Assembly: GCF_014529535.1 (NCBI RefSeq)
Contig: NW_023503295.1
Span: 5,812,663-5,876,662, forward strand
DNA: 64,000 nucleotides
Direction: 5' to 3'
DNA from: Bradysia coprophila
Lineage: Eukaryota; Arthropoda; Insecta; Diptera; Sciaridae
Below the pieces are notes generated by a model. The model was not told where the DNA came from. It searched no databases and was given only the letters and a program-made list of their open reading frames with translations. This document shows, piece after piece, positions 24,313 through 36,466 of this stretch (position 1 is the stretch's first letter; each line of letters begins with the position of its first letter). The position numbers and the translations under genes are program-made.

Positions 24313-25400
24313 ATAAACAGTTACATTCTGCTGTATATAACTTCAAATAAATTTAACTCAAAATAGGTATATAAATCTAGCTTAATATAGCTATACAATC
24401 CAATATGGTCGTAAAAAAATGCATGACAGTCGGGAAAAGTTTACTCGATGTATGGGCAACTGGCAGAATCATCACTGTACGGACGGATATACTCTCACGA
24501 TCCGGTGAACCGAATTTCATAACCTTTTTCCCTGACATGGTCAAGTCAATCATGTCCGGAGCGATAGCGGAGGACTTGACGCAGTCTAACTTCCAAAAAA
24601 AGAACGAAGAAATTTTTTTGAGACGCGGCAACTATATATAGCCGAACATTTCAGTTTCTACACTTTGGTTTATATCACCACAAAACATATTCTATCATAG
24701 TCTCGCTTCAAATACGAGCAAAACGAGCTATCACTCGACTATGTAGGTTTAAAATTGCCGGAGATACATCATTTTGAAATTGGTCACTTTTCATACAAAA
24801 TACACCAAATTGACTTTTCCCAAACAATCAAAATCTTTCAACTTACTCTGTATGTTTCTATCTATCTATCTATCTACCGACGGTCGATCTCGGAAACCAG
24901 TCAGCCAATCTCCATGAAATTTTGCAGGAGTCTCAGGGTGGGCATAAAAATGAATATGTGATACGCCATTACCCCAGGAAAAACCAGAATTTTGTTTTAT
25001 TGGTCTCGAAGTGGTTTCTGGGTGTGGTTTTCGAGGGTCGGGAACGCGTTTTCGGCTGTAGCTTAGCTGTATTGAAACCTACAGAGGCGTGCGACCCATC
25101 AAATGAAAGGTATTCGTAACACAATTTTAACAAAAACATAATTTAAAAAATCGGGGCAGATTCGCTTGAGCTGGAGTGATTAGAGTGACTAAATTTTGAG
25201 CTACTCGAGCGTAGGATGAAAGGACTAATATTTTTTGCGATTATAAGAGATAGAGAGTTACTTTCTTCGGCAAAGTCTCAGAGTTTTACGAGTATATTTA
25301 CGAGGGGCATATGTGAAAAATGTCGAAAGTTAGAAATGGGTGGGTCGATTGGGGCTTTGGAGATATTTCTTGAATTGTGGCAGATAGAGAATTACTTTCT
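24313..25400. other. Intergenic DNA, no gene recognised
   Basis: Contains a (TCTA)n microsatellite near 24857-24878. An open frame of 78 codons at 24405-24641 resembles no family I recognise and has no gene context. Nothing else was supported. Confidence 0.4.
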
Positions 25401-25562
25401 TCGTCAAATTTTCGATTTTCGTCAAATTTTCGATTTTCGTCAAATTTTCGATTTTCGTCAAATTTTCGAATTTCGTCAAATTTTCGAATTTCGTCAAATT
25501 TTCGAATTTCGTCAAATATTCGATTTTCGTCAAAATTTCGAATTTCGTCAAAATTTCGAATT
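25401..25562. repeat. Tandem array of nine 18-bp units
   Basis: Nine near-identical units of TCGTCAAATTTTCGATTT (later units have GAATTT or CAAAATTTCG variants). Because 18 is a multiple of three, all frames stay open and give long repeat peptides on both strands; these are not proteins. Confidence 0.9.
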
Positions 25563-26109
25563 TCTGTTATAAACTGTTATAAAAAGCAGTGTTCTAAAAC
25601 TTCTAAAACGACTGATATCCCAACAAAAATCTCTTCGAGAAAAGTGTGACGCAGTCTTTGAAGTACAATTTCTAAAATAAATGATATCGCTAGAGTTGAC
25701 GCTTTCAGCTTCGATACGCAAAAATTAAATTTTTCACCCAAAGTGGCAAATGTTCAGGAACAGACCAGCAAGAAAATTTATCTCCCACATGCGACGCAGA
25801 TTTTTTTGGTAAAATTTTCTGTTTTAGTAATTGTGGTGGTTGTAAATGATTAAAAAAAAATCAAATGAAAGTCTGTTGTGAGTGCGTGCCTAAACAAAAT
25901 TTAGCAAATATGAATCAAGATTTTCATTTGATAAACAAAATTCTTGTGGAATCAGTCACAAGCCACAACAAATTTAAAATTAGAAAACATGTCGAATTTC
26001 ACTTTCATCTCACTGTATCTAGCAATTATAGTATAGTCGATATCCGTTCAAATTTGACCGACCTTTTTGAATAAAACGCTTGGCGCAATGACACTACACA
26101 TGACTACAA
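25563..26109. other. Intergenic DNA, no gene seen
   Basis: No supported gene. CCACATGCGACGCAGA near 25787 and TTTTGGTAAAATTTTCTG resemble sequence near 14580-14660. Confidence 0.35.
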
Positions 26110-26416
26110 AGCACAGAGACAGAGTAAATCCAGGAACAGGAAGGAGCGATTCATTTATCGGATGTCAAATAAGGGACCTAACGCACTGTATGAAAATGAA
26201 CTCAAATGAATACTAACAGACAGGAGTGCTTGATTTGACGAGGGACCTGAATTATCTAGTATCCTTATATTTTGCGAATAAAATTAATTCAATTTATGTC
26301 GGTGTTCATTTGAGTCGATTTTCATGCTGCATGAATCATGCAGTGTGTTAGGTCCCTTATTTGACGTTTCAAAAATGAACCGCACGCTCCTCCCTTGGTT
26401 TTTTTTACTCTGTCGT
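26110..26416. mobile_element. MITE, CACGACAGAGTAAAA family, about 300 bp
   Basis: The ends are inverted: CACAGAGACAGAGTAAA on the left, TTTTACTCTGTCGTG on the right. The interior is also inverted: CAAATAAGGGACCTAACGCA against TGTGTTAGGTCCCTTATTTG, and GAAAATGAACTCAAATGAA against TTCATTTGAGTCGATTTTC. Relatives at 42670-42873 and 43122-43322 share GACCTGAATTATCTA and AAAATTAATTCAATT. Confidence 0.75.
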
Positions 26417-26671
26417 GTTTGGCTTCTCAATCCCTCAAAGCTAGTTTGTATGAGCTTTCATAATTTTGTGCTATGCGAAACTTTTTTGATGAATACTTTC
26501 TGTAAAGTTTTTACTGTCGCATTTGGGCTTCGCAGTGAAAGGGATCAAGTACTCTATGTAGGGTTATGGATGCACTAGAGTCACAAGGGTCACGTACGTA
26601 ATAGATTTTATCTACCTAGGTGAAATAATAGCAGTGAAAAAGTGCTAATATTTCGCCGTCGGTAGATAAAA

Positions 26672-26790
26672 TAGCGTATTCACCTCTGTCCAAATATTTA
26701 TTTAGATACTTGGAGTTATAACATTCGCCTTCGGCTCATGCAATAACTCCCCAAGTGTCTAAATAAACATGTGGACAGAGGTGAATAATC
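26672..26790. repeat. Hairpin with ATTCACCTCTGTCC stem
   Basis: ATTCACCTCTGTCC (26679-26692) pairs with GGACAGAGGTGAAT (26773-26786), and TTTAGATACTTGGAGTTAT pairs with ATAACTCCCCAAGTGTCTAAA. The loop is CATTCGCCTTCGGCTCATG, again a GC-rich near-palindromic loop. Confidence 0.65.
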
Positions 26791-27020
26791 TACTATCATA
26801 TGTGAAAATCTCATGAAATTCAAAGTACGCTTTTAAAAGTACGTCATAACAATGGCTCAGTAATACGAAATAATTTTTTGAGAAAGTAAGACGTCTGAAA
26901 CCGCATTGGAAATTTTCTATAGTGATATTACTCGGGAATCCAGGGGGCTTTTCTTTTTATTTTCGTCGTTGCCGAAAACGGTGGTTTTGCACAAATTTTC
27001 TCGGATTTTCGGCATCTTAC

Positions 27021-27147
27021 ATGAAAAGTTGTATACGCATCTGTTGTGGACGGTTTATTTTGGGCACTTTCGCTTGTCGCGCTTACTCCGTTCGGGCTAC
27101 AGCTCGCGAAATTGCCGTCCGCAACAGATGCGTATACAACTTTTCAT
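27021..27147. repeat. Hairpin with 34-bp stem
   Basis: ATGAAAAGTTGTATACGCAT plus CTGTTGTGGACGG on the left pairs with CCGTCCGCAACAG plus ATGCGTATACAACTTTTCAT on the right. The loop region holds TTACTCCGTTCGGGCTACAG. The stem shares TGTTGTGGACGG with the hairpin at 16 kb. Confidence 0.75.
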
Positions 27148-27297
27148 GCTGAGTGCCTAAATTTCGAGAAAAATTCTACAAAAGATCTCGATTCGCCCCC
27201 TCCCCCTTTTTATAGTCAACTGTTATCATCTAATCATTCCTGTTGATCTCCCACTTATTTCGCTATTATTAAGATTTTCTACTTTTTCAATCAAATT

Positions 27298-27392
27298 CGA
27301 GGGGTGACGCACTTTAAATCCATTTAATCCCATGTATTTCTTGGATTAAATGTATTAAATGGAATAAATTTGAAGGAGTGCGTGACCCCTCG
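27298..27392. mobile_element. 95-bp deleted copy of the ATTAAATGG MITE
   Basis: The ends CGAGGGGTGACGCACTT and GGAGTGCGTGACCCCTCG match the 527-bp MITE at 10709-11235. Only remnants of the 9-bp repeats remain between them (CCATTTAAT, ATTAAATG). The flanks are ATCAAATT and ATAAAATT, a 7-of-8 match that fits an aged 8-bp target duplication. Confidence 0.8.
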
Positions 27393-27701
27393 ATAAAATT
27401 TCTATCTCGATTGCAAGAACCGATTTTGCGATCTTTGGTAATTTCTCGATTTCCGGTCGTTTCCCGATTTTCGGTTATTTCACGCTTCTGTTTTCCTTTC
27501 ATCTCAAGCCGAGTAGATTTCCCGGTATCCGGTTTTTCGGCAAAAAAATTTACCGGCATCCTGAATACCAAGGATACACATTGTTTGCACACGCGCATAT
27601 TTACTTACCTGAGATAAATACTGAATAAGATAAAATCGTCTATCGGTCGGTGCATCAGATGAATAAAGATTAATAACTCATTTGGCATAAACAAAGTTGT
27701 C

Positions 27702-27707
27702 TTTATT
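27702..27707 (-). terminator. eIF4G polyadenylation signal
   Basis: AATAAA on the minus strand about 60 bp after the eIF4G stop codon, inside TTTAAATAAAGACAAC. Confidence 0.7.
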
Positions 27708-27765
27708 TAAACCTATTTGCTACGTTATAGTAGCTAGATACAATATTTATAAGTTCAGTTCTATA

Positions 27766-30700
27766 CTAATTATTATCCTCCTCCCCTGAACTGCCTTCTT
27801 TTTCAAGTAGCTCGAAAAATTGTCGTAAATTCGACACAGCTACACCTTTACCTTCTAACATTTCCTTTGAATCACGCCACATCTCAAATACATCCTTCGA
27901 CACCACATAATCGTCATACAGTCTAGAAAAAATCGTTCGCAGCGCGTCCTTGGGATGTTCCAATTTGATCATTAATATGAGGATAGCATTCAGACATTGC
28001 AGCTGCATGTCTCTGTTGTTTTCGTCGATGTACTTCGACAACAATAAAACGGCCACCGACTCTTTCTTTTCGATGGATTTTGGTTGCATTTCTTCCATTA
28101 AAATTTCGGCAACAACGGTCGACAGTGCCCGAATAAATTCTTTATCGATTTGGGCTAGATTAACGGTAATGAACTCTTGAATATTCTTTATATCGGCGCC
28201 GTCACGCAGAAACTCCTTAACGCGTTGCTGTATTAGTTCGACATTTGTCGCAGCCGTTGATGTTCGCTGAACGGTCACTGAGCTATCATCCACAAATTCG
28301 AATTTATTTTTGTTGATAAACTGTTTAACGTCTTTTTCGCCTATTAAATCCGACCATTTACACACTTTAAATAAGTTGCGAACGAATTGCGGTCCATGTT
28401 CAGTCATTGCATACGGAATAAGGTTCTGTAGAAGTTGTTGCATTGCATACTCGTCGGGGCATGCGCTACGTAGTTGAACCAGCGATAGTGAATTATTTTT
28501 GATTATTGGAGTGATGAATTCAGCTACATACAGCCAAAGCATTGGAACATCACAAACCAAATCAAGCGCAGGTTCCAAAAACTCTTTTAAAGCTCGTAGG
28601 TTATCATCAACGGTGATCAGTTTCCGATTAATCCAGCTGCTAACAGCCTGGCCAGCAAATACACGGTCTGACGATTTTAATTGATGCATATCAACGGAAG
28701 CATTGTATAATTCACGTACTATTGCCCAGCGATACTTTTCCGGTTCCAATTCGGTTTCATAGTAGCATGATTCTAGTTTCATTTCCCCTCGATTGTGGTA
28801 CAGAAGTATTTCGTTTGCAATCACCTTTATTCGATTCATTTTGTCTTCATCCGGTTCATCGCGTTGTATGATGGTTTGTGGTGGCCGTTCCGATGGTCGT
28901 GTTACTATTGGCATCATAGTCATAGATTGGCTCGCTACTCTAGGTGGCATGGGTTTCAAAGGGTAAGATGAACGCGCTGCTGAATTCTCTCTGGAACCAT
29001 GTTGAGAACCACTGCGAGAATTACTTCCACCACGGCTGTCGTAACGATCCATTGATCCTTTGGAATATGTGTCTTTGTTGCCTCCCATCGAACCGCTTCG
29101 TGTTCCCTCTAGGATCGAAAAACTATTTGTTGTCTGGGTGGTTGTCGGCTGAGTATTCGAATTTCCCGACCATTTAAACTGAGCGGCTGTGCCCAATTGC
29201 GTTGAATCATCGATTTTGTTGAGTTTTATTTTTGATGGATCTATTAAGCTACGTGATTTGGTGCTAGGTGTCATCCATCCATCCTCATTTGTTATTCCAC
29301 CACGATTACCAGACTTTGGTGTGAACAAACGATCACGATCACGATTACCACCGCCACCACCACCACCACCGCCGCCGCCACCACCACCACCACCTCTTCC
29401 CCCACTAGAGAGATTGAAATTTAACAATTGGATATTACTTTGCTCGGCATCAGCCTCTTTCTGGATCTGACCCATTTTCTTCGGATTCGCCGTTTCCCGC
29501 CGAGGAATCCAATTATTTTTTCGCAGATCAATGACGTCTTGAATCATAAATCTCACCCGGCTACTGATTCTAGTGTTCTGATTTTTCTTATCGGCAATCT
29601 CTTTCATCTGACGGAAGTAGTCACCAAGATTATTTTTCTTGTCTTCCAAACGGGCACCAATTGTCGTCAACAATTTACAGAGGCATTCGAGTTTATCTTC
29701 GGAATTTCGATCCAATAACGAGGAAACGCATGTCATCATTATGTTTGGCGTCAACATACCCATTTTAAATAATTCACCGATGAAACGAACAGTCCCAACT
29801 GATCGTCGCCTCAACTTTCGCTCCTCTTCTTCGTAATTGGCCTGATATTCTGCTTTTCTATCCGGATCGTTGGCTCCTTCAATTTTCTGTAATAGTGGTT
29901 GCAATTTCTCAGCTACTTTTGCTTCATCGACAATCACATGATTTTGGAATTCGTTCTGACATTTTGTTATTAAAGTCTTCTTGAACTTAGCTTGCTTCGC
30001 ATCAGCATCGACTGCAAAGCATTTTTCCGACAATTTATGACATAGTTGAGCATATGCAACTGAAAAATTGGGTTCATCTATGGCCTTTTCAAATACCAAT
30101 TCAATGACACCGTTCAAGCGTTCCGCTGTATCGATATTGAAACTTTTTATTTGATCCAACAATGTATCAAACTTTTCCGGTGTTAACTTGTTCAAAATGC
30201 CTCTGACGCGTTTATACAATATATCATTGGATGCCGCGGCATCGTTGGTATCTTTTGCAATGAATGATGGCTTCCACGCGTTTTCCGTTTCGTTCAGTTT
30301 GACATCTTCGTGAAGCGATAAGCTTACATGAATTATTCCCGATTTACTGCCCTTATTGGTATTGCCGATGTTGCTTTGTTGAGTGTTTTGTGATGGACGT
30401 TTAACAAATCCACTACCTTGACGCTGTACTTGCTTATTATAGCCTCCTCCGCCGCCGCCCGATTGTTGCACATATTTTGATGGAGCACGAATTGCGTTTA
30501 ACAGACTTGCTGGTTCCGTTTGGGATGCGGGATGGGCGCGTAAGGCAAGCATTTGATCGCGATTGTAAAACTTTTTACCGTCAGCATTCGATGGTGACCA
30601 TTGACCTTGTTCATATTGAAGCAGTGTTTGACTTTTCGATGCAGCACGTTTAATTGGTTGTTCCTGTTGTTGAGACGCTTGCTGGGCTAATTGAGCCGAT

Positions 30701-30913
30701 TGTTGTGCAATTTGACCTGCTTTTAATTCTTCCATTATAGCGTTACCAAAGCCGGTGTTGGCCAATGAATTCATTCTTTGATTTACAATGACCGACATTG
30801 GATTCGTTTTTGTTTCTTGTAGTGGTGGTGGTGGGTCTTCGTTCTTATCCTTGCTGATGTTGTCGTCGGACGAAATGGAATCGTAGGATACATCCTCTGT
30901 TCCCTGGATGACC
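27766..30913 (-). CDS. eIF4G: Eukaryotic translation initiation factor 4 gamma (eIF4G), main 3' exon
   Basis: eIF4G is the cytoplasmic scaffold of eIF4F that joins the cap-binding protein eIF4E, the helicase eIF4A, PABP and eIF3. This exon encodes 38 codons before an internal Met (30798) and 1010 residues after it, counted here from that Met. Visible parts: an eIF4E-binding site YNRDQML (78-84, in GKKFYNRDQMLALR); a MIF4G domain from about 195 (YKRVRGILNKLTPEKF) to 430, with RRRSVGTVRFIGELFKMGML; a poly-Gly tract; an MA3 domain from about 655; and a C-terminal W2 domain ending WRDSKEMLEGKG...FFELLEKE. It lacks only the N-terminus, which lies in the exon at 36680-37954. The acceptor (CCATTTTAG) gives phase 1, which does not fit the phase-0 donor of the upstream exon, so a small exon may be missing from the model. 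Identity is certain. Confidence 0.97.
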
Positions 30914-32324
30914 TAAAATGGTAGAATTGAATTAGTTTTACCTATTGACCTATTTTGCATTAAATAAATTAAATGTGCCACTACTACAATCGTGCAATAC
31001 AGGTGGTCAGAAAGTGTTTCTTCTAACGCCGAATAGACAAACATGGGACGAAAGTGGCCTATTACAACCGCATGGATGAACATTAATTGGCTTTAAGCTC
31101 AAAAGCATGTCTATTGCATAGCTTGGCATAAAAATGAAAAATATCACTTTCGTGGGTTTATTGACCTCAGCTTGGCCTCGTATCAAGTAAATATCCCAAG
31201 TAAATGACTAATTCGATTTCAAGTCACGGAACTAATATCCCACGATATTCGTTGGTAAGAATGTTCATTACACGACAGTCAACATTATCTAACCCGTTGA
31301 GCTTACATCGCGTATGCATTGCCATGTGGGTTTCACGTAAAACCGGCCACCTTCATTACAGGCTATTGGCACTTCCAATACACTGTAGATGACAGTCAGA
31401 CCAATACAGTCGGTTTATTAAACATTGCAGCCATAGACCACTAAAATTTCGTTTATTTCTCACAATTTGGTGAGTGACTGAAATTGTAAACAGTACGTCG
31501 CCTTTGGCTCGGATATTACAAGTCGTTACATGAGCAAGGCTGCAATCTACTAATTATTCCCAGTTCCAAAAATTTAAGTAAATTTAAGTTTAGAATAACA
31601 TTTGATAAAAGTATTATATATGCCACCGAGTGATGACTTCTTTTTCAGGCACTAAATGTGTAAATTGTCACTCGATGCTGCATATGGGACATTCCGTAGT
31701 TAGTTTCGTTACAGATTTCGTCGTGTACGGATCATTCACAAATTTCACTGCTATCATCATAATTGAATCTTTAATAACTCGACAAATGCGCAGTCGAAAA
31801 CGTAATCCTAACCCTCCACTTAGAGAGGTATATTAAAGCGGTAGAACATAATTTCAACTTCGTAGAGTTCGTATTTTTGGAGTTATTAAAGATTCAATTG
31901 TGTTGATTTATGGTTCTTTATGAGTCATAAAGTGTAGTGTTTTGGCTATGGTTTTTACTATTGGACATAAACTTTTTTTAGCCCCGTATGTACGAAGGGG
32001 AGAAAATAGGAATTTCCAACAAGAACCAAGAACGAATTCCTTATTTCTTCTCGTGGTGACCACATTATTTTTCCGTTTTTATCCACGAAACAACTTATCA
32101 ATTTGACCATTTGTCAAAATCGTAACCTGGTGAGTTTGCCACTTTACATTTTAAATTTCAGCGGACTTACGGCGTAGGACTAATTCGCAAAAAAAAAAAA
32201 TGTGAACCCCTGTCTGTATACATCCGTCCGTCTTTGAACCGACTTTAAAAAAAAAGTCCTGAAAGCTAATGACAGTTGTGGGTTCCTGTAAATAATTGGC
32301 ATATTTGGGTGTAGGACTGATCTA

Positions 32325-32400
32325 GGCCGGCCGAATGGCAATAGTCGCTGCTTTGTGCTCAAAAACCTTTTGGTGTCGGGGGTTCGATTTCTGGTCAATG
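32325..32400 (+). repeat. tRNA-like SINE head
   Basis: GGCCGGCCGAATGGCAATAGTCGC resembles a tRNA 5' half with an A box (TGGCAATAGTCG), followed by GGGTTCGATTTCT, close to a B box. No clover-leaf can be drawn cleanly and there is no intact acceptor stem, so a tRNA-derived SINE is more likely than a tRNA. Confidence 0.4.
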
Positions 32401-32689
32401 CAAGATTTTTATTTATAAAAATTTAGCCTTCGTTGAAGGTAATAGGTTCTTTAGCGTGCGAAAAAAAAAGTTCATATTGCGCTGTGTCCGGGAATACAGT
32501 GAAATAAATACCTTCAAAACGACATTAAATGGATGCATGGAAAGGTGATGATTATGGACCGGAATTGCGAAAAAATAATAGTAAAGTTTCTGTTGGAACA
32601 ATCTCAATGTAAAAAAATCGGCGGCTATCAGATAAACCATTTCGGTTTAAGTCAGTAGCAATTCCTAGTAGTGATGCCTCTTGGAAATA

Positions 32690-33625
32690 ATTGTAAAAAG
32701 TAGTTGTAAAAAAAACGGAGTCTGGCAACACTGCATTCAAGGCTATATTGTAGGCTAGATACGTTTTTTTTGCAACTACTTTTGCCACTATTTCAACTTT
32801 TTAGCCCAAATCCTGAAGTAGTTGTAAAAGAAGTTGCACAAAGATGGCTTTGTGACTACTTTTCCAACTCTAGCTGGTTTCTTTACTTTAACAACTACGT
32901 TTACAATTACTTTTACAACTAGTTTTACAACTACTTTTTCTGAATTATTGGCAAAAGTAGTTCTTAAAGTTTTGCCACTACTTTTATAAGATCTCAAGAC
33001 TTTCTATCTCTGTTCTCTTAACTAGGGAATTCCACCTTTTACGAAATGTAACGTAAAGTAGTTTAGTTCGTTTCTACAAAATTCATCTTTTGACGAAATG
33101 AATGCTAATTTTTATTGTACATAGAAGGCGTTTTAGCACGCCGAGCGATCCGGCCCATTGCCCCGAAGCGAAGCGGAGGGCCGCAATGCGAGCCGGGCGC
33201 TGGAACGGTGTCGGTAACTTAGGAGTTAGTTTTTTTTCTCTCGCATCGTCCAATAATTTAGCCTGTGTAACTTTTGTTACATAAAATTAAAATTGATGCA
33301 AAACTTTGAAGCTACTTTGCCACTACTTCAGCGAAAGTAGTTGAGAAAGTAGATGCAAAAGTGGTTACAAAAGTAGTTGTAAAAGCAGTTGCAAAACTTT
33401 GCAACTACTTTCGCAGAAGTAGTGGCAAAAGCAGCTCCTAAAAGATGAAAAAAAGAAAAAAATTTACGACTATCTTTGCAACTATAGCTGGTTTTGCCAC
33501 TACTTTAGCAAAAATCCTGAAGTAGTTGTAAAATTAGTTGTATAAAGACTCATCTAGCCTACGATCTAGCCTTGACTACAGTGTTGTCAGACTCTGTTTT
33601 TTTTACAATACAACTACTTCAGGGG
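32690..33625. mobile_element. Foldback element with AACTACTTTT motif arrays
   Basis: The left end (AGTAGTTGTAAAAAAAACGG, AGTCTGGCAACACTG, AAGGCTATATTGTAGGCTAG) is the reverse complement of the right end (CTAGCCTACGATCTAGCCTT, CAGTGTTGTCAGACT, ACAACTACTTC). The interior repeats variants of CAACTACTTTT/AAAAGTAGTTG at least 15 times in both orientations around a unique centre that holds a GC-rich hairpin (33129-33206). No coding region. It sits within the eIF4G intron. Confidence 0.7.
33129..33206. repeat. GC-rich hairpin with CCGAAGCGAAGCGGAG loop
   Basis: GGCGTTTTAGCACGCCGAGC and CCGGCCCATTG on the left pair imperfectly with CAATGCGAGCCGGGCGCTGG-type sequence on the right. The loop is CCCCGAAGCGAAGCGGAGGG. 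Its GC content stands out sharply from its AT-rich surroundings. Confidence 0.6.
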
Positions 33626-33999
33626 GTAGTAGTGATGAGTAGTTTCGGTGCAATTTATTGGTTTTATTTAGTTTGTCTAGTAGAAAACCTCAACAGTCGG
33701 TCTAATAAAGTTGTTCGGATCGGGTTTGAGTTTGGTGTTCAAACCCACGCCGAACCAGTATATGGAACCGAAACCTAGTCCATACGGTTCGGGTCAAGTA
33801 CTCGCACAATGTTGTAAAAACGTTCTTAAACTGAGCCCGTAACCGAATAGAATGTTCGGAATTCATTCTACAAATCGTTTGTGCTGCAGTTATACATATA
33901 ACTCCTCATTGTTTGGCGCTATGTTTATTTGCGGTAAAATATTTTATCGTCACCCATGCGGCTTTTAATCAGTCTTACAATTCTTTGGACTTTAGTCAA

Positions 34000-34217
34000 C
34001 AAGGCTATAAACTTTGTGGAGACCGTCATTTTATTAGATACGCGGGAACGCACCACGTCTGATGATTTTAATACAAAAAAAATTCACCACATCATCATGG
34101 CGATGACAATCATCACAGTAGGTGAATTTTTGTACGAAATGCGTCATGTTATCATCAAGTGTGGTGTGTCACCCGCGTATCTGTATCTGCGTGGCCTCGC
34201 CAAAGTTTACAGCCTTG
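34000..34217. mobile_element. 218-bp MITE, CAAGGCTGTAAAC family, reverse orientation
   Basis: The ends are CAAGGCTATAAACTTTG and CAAAGTTTACAGCCTTG. The interior matches the 15.7-kb copy in reverse (CACCACGTCTGATGATTTTA, GTGTGGTGTGTCACCCGCGT). The flanks (TTAGTCAA, TATAGCCAA) give only an imperfect duplication. Confidence 0.8.
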
Positions 34218-34674
34218 TATAGCCAATGGTCAATGTCATTTACTATTTTTATAAAGTTGTACAAGTTAATGTTGTCAAAGCACAAAAACATTTACTACAG
34301 ATCTCCCACGCTTTAAAAATCTTCCTATTTTGGGCGAAGAGGAGAAGATTTTTACACTTAGGTTTTAAGAGCTTTCGTTCGCTGGGAAAAATATATTTTA
34401 AACCCGCATTTTATGTTTCCTCGCTATAGAAGGACATAAAACTCATATTTTTCCTTTCACAGTGGCTATTGCTGGGAAATCTCTATTTCTTGCAACATCC
34501 ATTGATTTCCTAAGTGCAAAATATTGTCTAGGGTTTTTGGGCGTGGTCGATTTTACAGTAGCGGAAATGAATCTGTCCAGAAAAATTTTAGTCACCCAAA
34601 ATTACCAAAAAAGAATTAGTGGGTGGTCAAAGCCAACATGTATAGATCCCAAGTATGATTCACAATTGGGTGAC

Positions 34675-35435
34675 ACTTTTAGAATCAAAATGAGCTAGAT
34701 TTAAACGCGTTATTCTCAGAACGTCAATTTATGAACTGAAAATTTCGATAATGTTTCATTTGCGCACGGCTAACTTCGATAATTTCTCATTTATTCACGG
34801 CGAACTTCGATAATTTAACATTTATTCTCTGAAAGTTGCAATGAATTTATACACACTGATAGAAGGTGAATATCGAACAAGAAATGCGAGATCAACACCT
34901 CGCGAGATTTTTTACATTAGGCGAGATAAATCGGCAATGGTAGTCCAGTTTGTCCGTTTTAGTTATCAACATTTTTAAAATTTTAGCACACTCTGATTAA
35001 GAATGTATGAAGGTCGCGCTATAATTTTAAAAATGTGGATAACCAAAACAGACAAACCGGACTACCATTGCCGATCTATCTCGCCTAATGTTACAAATCT
35101 CGCGATGCGTTGATCTCGCATTTGTTGTTCGATATCCACCTTCTATCAGTATATAATTTCCTCGGAAAATTGGCAGATTCTTGACAGTGTACTAGATCTG
35201 AGATTTGTTTGTGGGAAATATTAATATTTGACGGTGTCATGGCGTGTTGATGTTTCAGTTCGATTTTTTAAATTAGTTTTTAATTGTGATTATGACATTA
35301 CCGTAGATAAAACCTTGTTCCTAACACGGTAGTAAATGGGGGTTTTGCGCACACGATGTGTTGCCGAACTCGCTTCGTCTCGGATCGACAATCGACATCT
35401 AGTGCGAAAAAATACCGGCATACCTACCGTGGTAG
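34675..35435. repeat. Direct duplication within the eIF4G intron, copy 1
   Basis: It matches 35950-36385 in the same orientation (AGAATCAAAATG(A/G)GCTAGAT, CGCACGGCTAACTTCGATA, CTTGACAGTGTACTAGAT, GGTGTCATGGCGTGTTGATG, CTAACACGGTAGTAAATGGG). It is longer because a 296-bp foldback (34858-35153) interrupts it. It ends in a hairpin (about 35325-35432) whose loop holds CGAACTCGCTTCGTCTCGG. Confidence 0.8.
34858..35153. mobile_element. 296-bp foldback MITE inside duplication copy 1
   Basis: Arms of about 130 bp are near-perfect reverse complements: TGATAGAAGGTGAATATCGA on the left, TCGATATCCACCTTCTATCA-type on the right, with CGGCAATGGTAGTCC against GGACTACCATTGCCG. It is absent at the matching point of copy 2 (near 36105). 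Confidence 0.85.
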
Positions 35436-35949
35436 CTACAACGTTTTTAGCAATTTCGGGCCATAATCACCTTTCTAATGCAAAATATTACCAAAATTTC
35501 CACCAAACATTCACAAACATAAATTCATTTAAGCGATGAAGCAACCTGCACCATATACACATTGCAATGTGCTGTATAGAGACGCGCTAAGTCAAATCAA
35601 GTAGCCAATGCTTAGTATGTACGCTTTAACAATCCGTTCTGTATAATTCAGCAAAGTTGACAAACGACGACTTTTAGAAGAAACGGCTAATTCAAGAAGA
35701 AATGGCGACGAAAAAAGAAAGAATTCTAGATGACTTATTGGAGTTCTTCTAAAACTCGACGCGATTTCTCGCCGTTTCTAAAATTCGTCATTTCCATGTC
35801 ACCGACACTTCTGCATTTCAATAGACCGATTAAATCGGATCAGTTTGTTAACATTCGAATGACTAGAGTAACTTTCTGCTACAGCATTAGCTGTATTCTC
35901 GTCAACGTTAATACATTTATCTCCTGTTATGTCATAATATTCACAATTT

Positions 35950-36385
35950 GAGTGTCACTTTTAGAATCAAAATGGGCTAGATTTAAACACGTCATTCACA
36001 GGACGTTACGTTTATTAACTGAAAATTTCGACAATTGGTCATTTGCGCACGGCTAACTTCGATACTTTCTCATTTATTCACTGCGAACTTCGATAATTCA
36101 CATTTATTTAGTGAAAATTGACAAGTTCTTGACAGTGTACTAGATGTGTGTTTTATTTGTGGTGAATATGAATGAGTGACGGTGTCATGGCGTGTTGATG
36201 CTTCAGTTTGATTTTTTTTAATTGGTTTTTATGGTGATTATGACATTACAGGAGATAAAACCTTGTTCCTAACACGGTAGTAAATGGGGGTTTTGCGCAC
36301 ACGATGTGTTGCCGAACTCGCTTCGCTCGTATCGGCAATCTCACATCTAGTGCAAAACAATCCCATTTACTACCTTATTATGAAA
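35950..36385. repeat. Direct duplication within the eIF4G intron, copy 2
   Basis: It is collinear with 34675-35435 but without the foldback insertion. It ends in a hairpin (about 36276-36374): GGTAGTAAATGGGGGTTTTG and CACACGATGTG pair with CACATCTAGTG and CAAAACAATCCCATTTACTA, around a loop with CTCGCTTCGCTCG. Confidence 0.8.
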
Positions 36386-36466
36386 ATAGCTATTAACGAG
36401 GGTCAGTTAAAATTATGCGGCCAAAGCTGGCCTCAATGCTAATATAACTTTAACCGGATAAATTAA

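Noticed and set aside
25216..25649. Long repeat peptides (FRQIFDF and NFRFSS) on both strands
   Set aside because: They come from the 18-bp tandem array, which keeps all frames open.
29189..29470. Proline-rich frame on the plus strand
   Set aside because: It is the antisense shadow of the poly-glycine tract of eIF4G.
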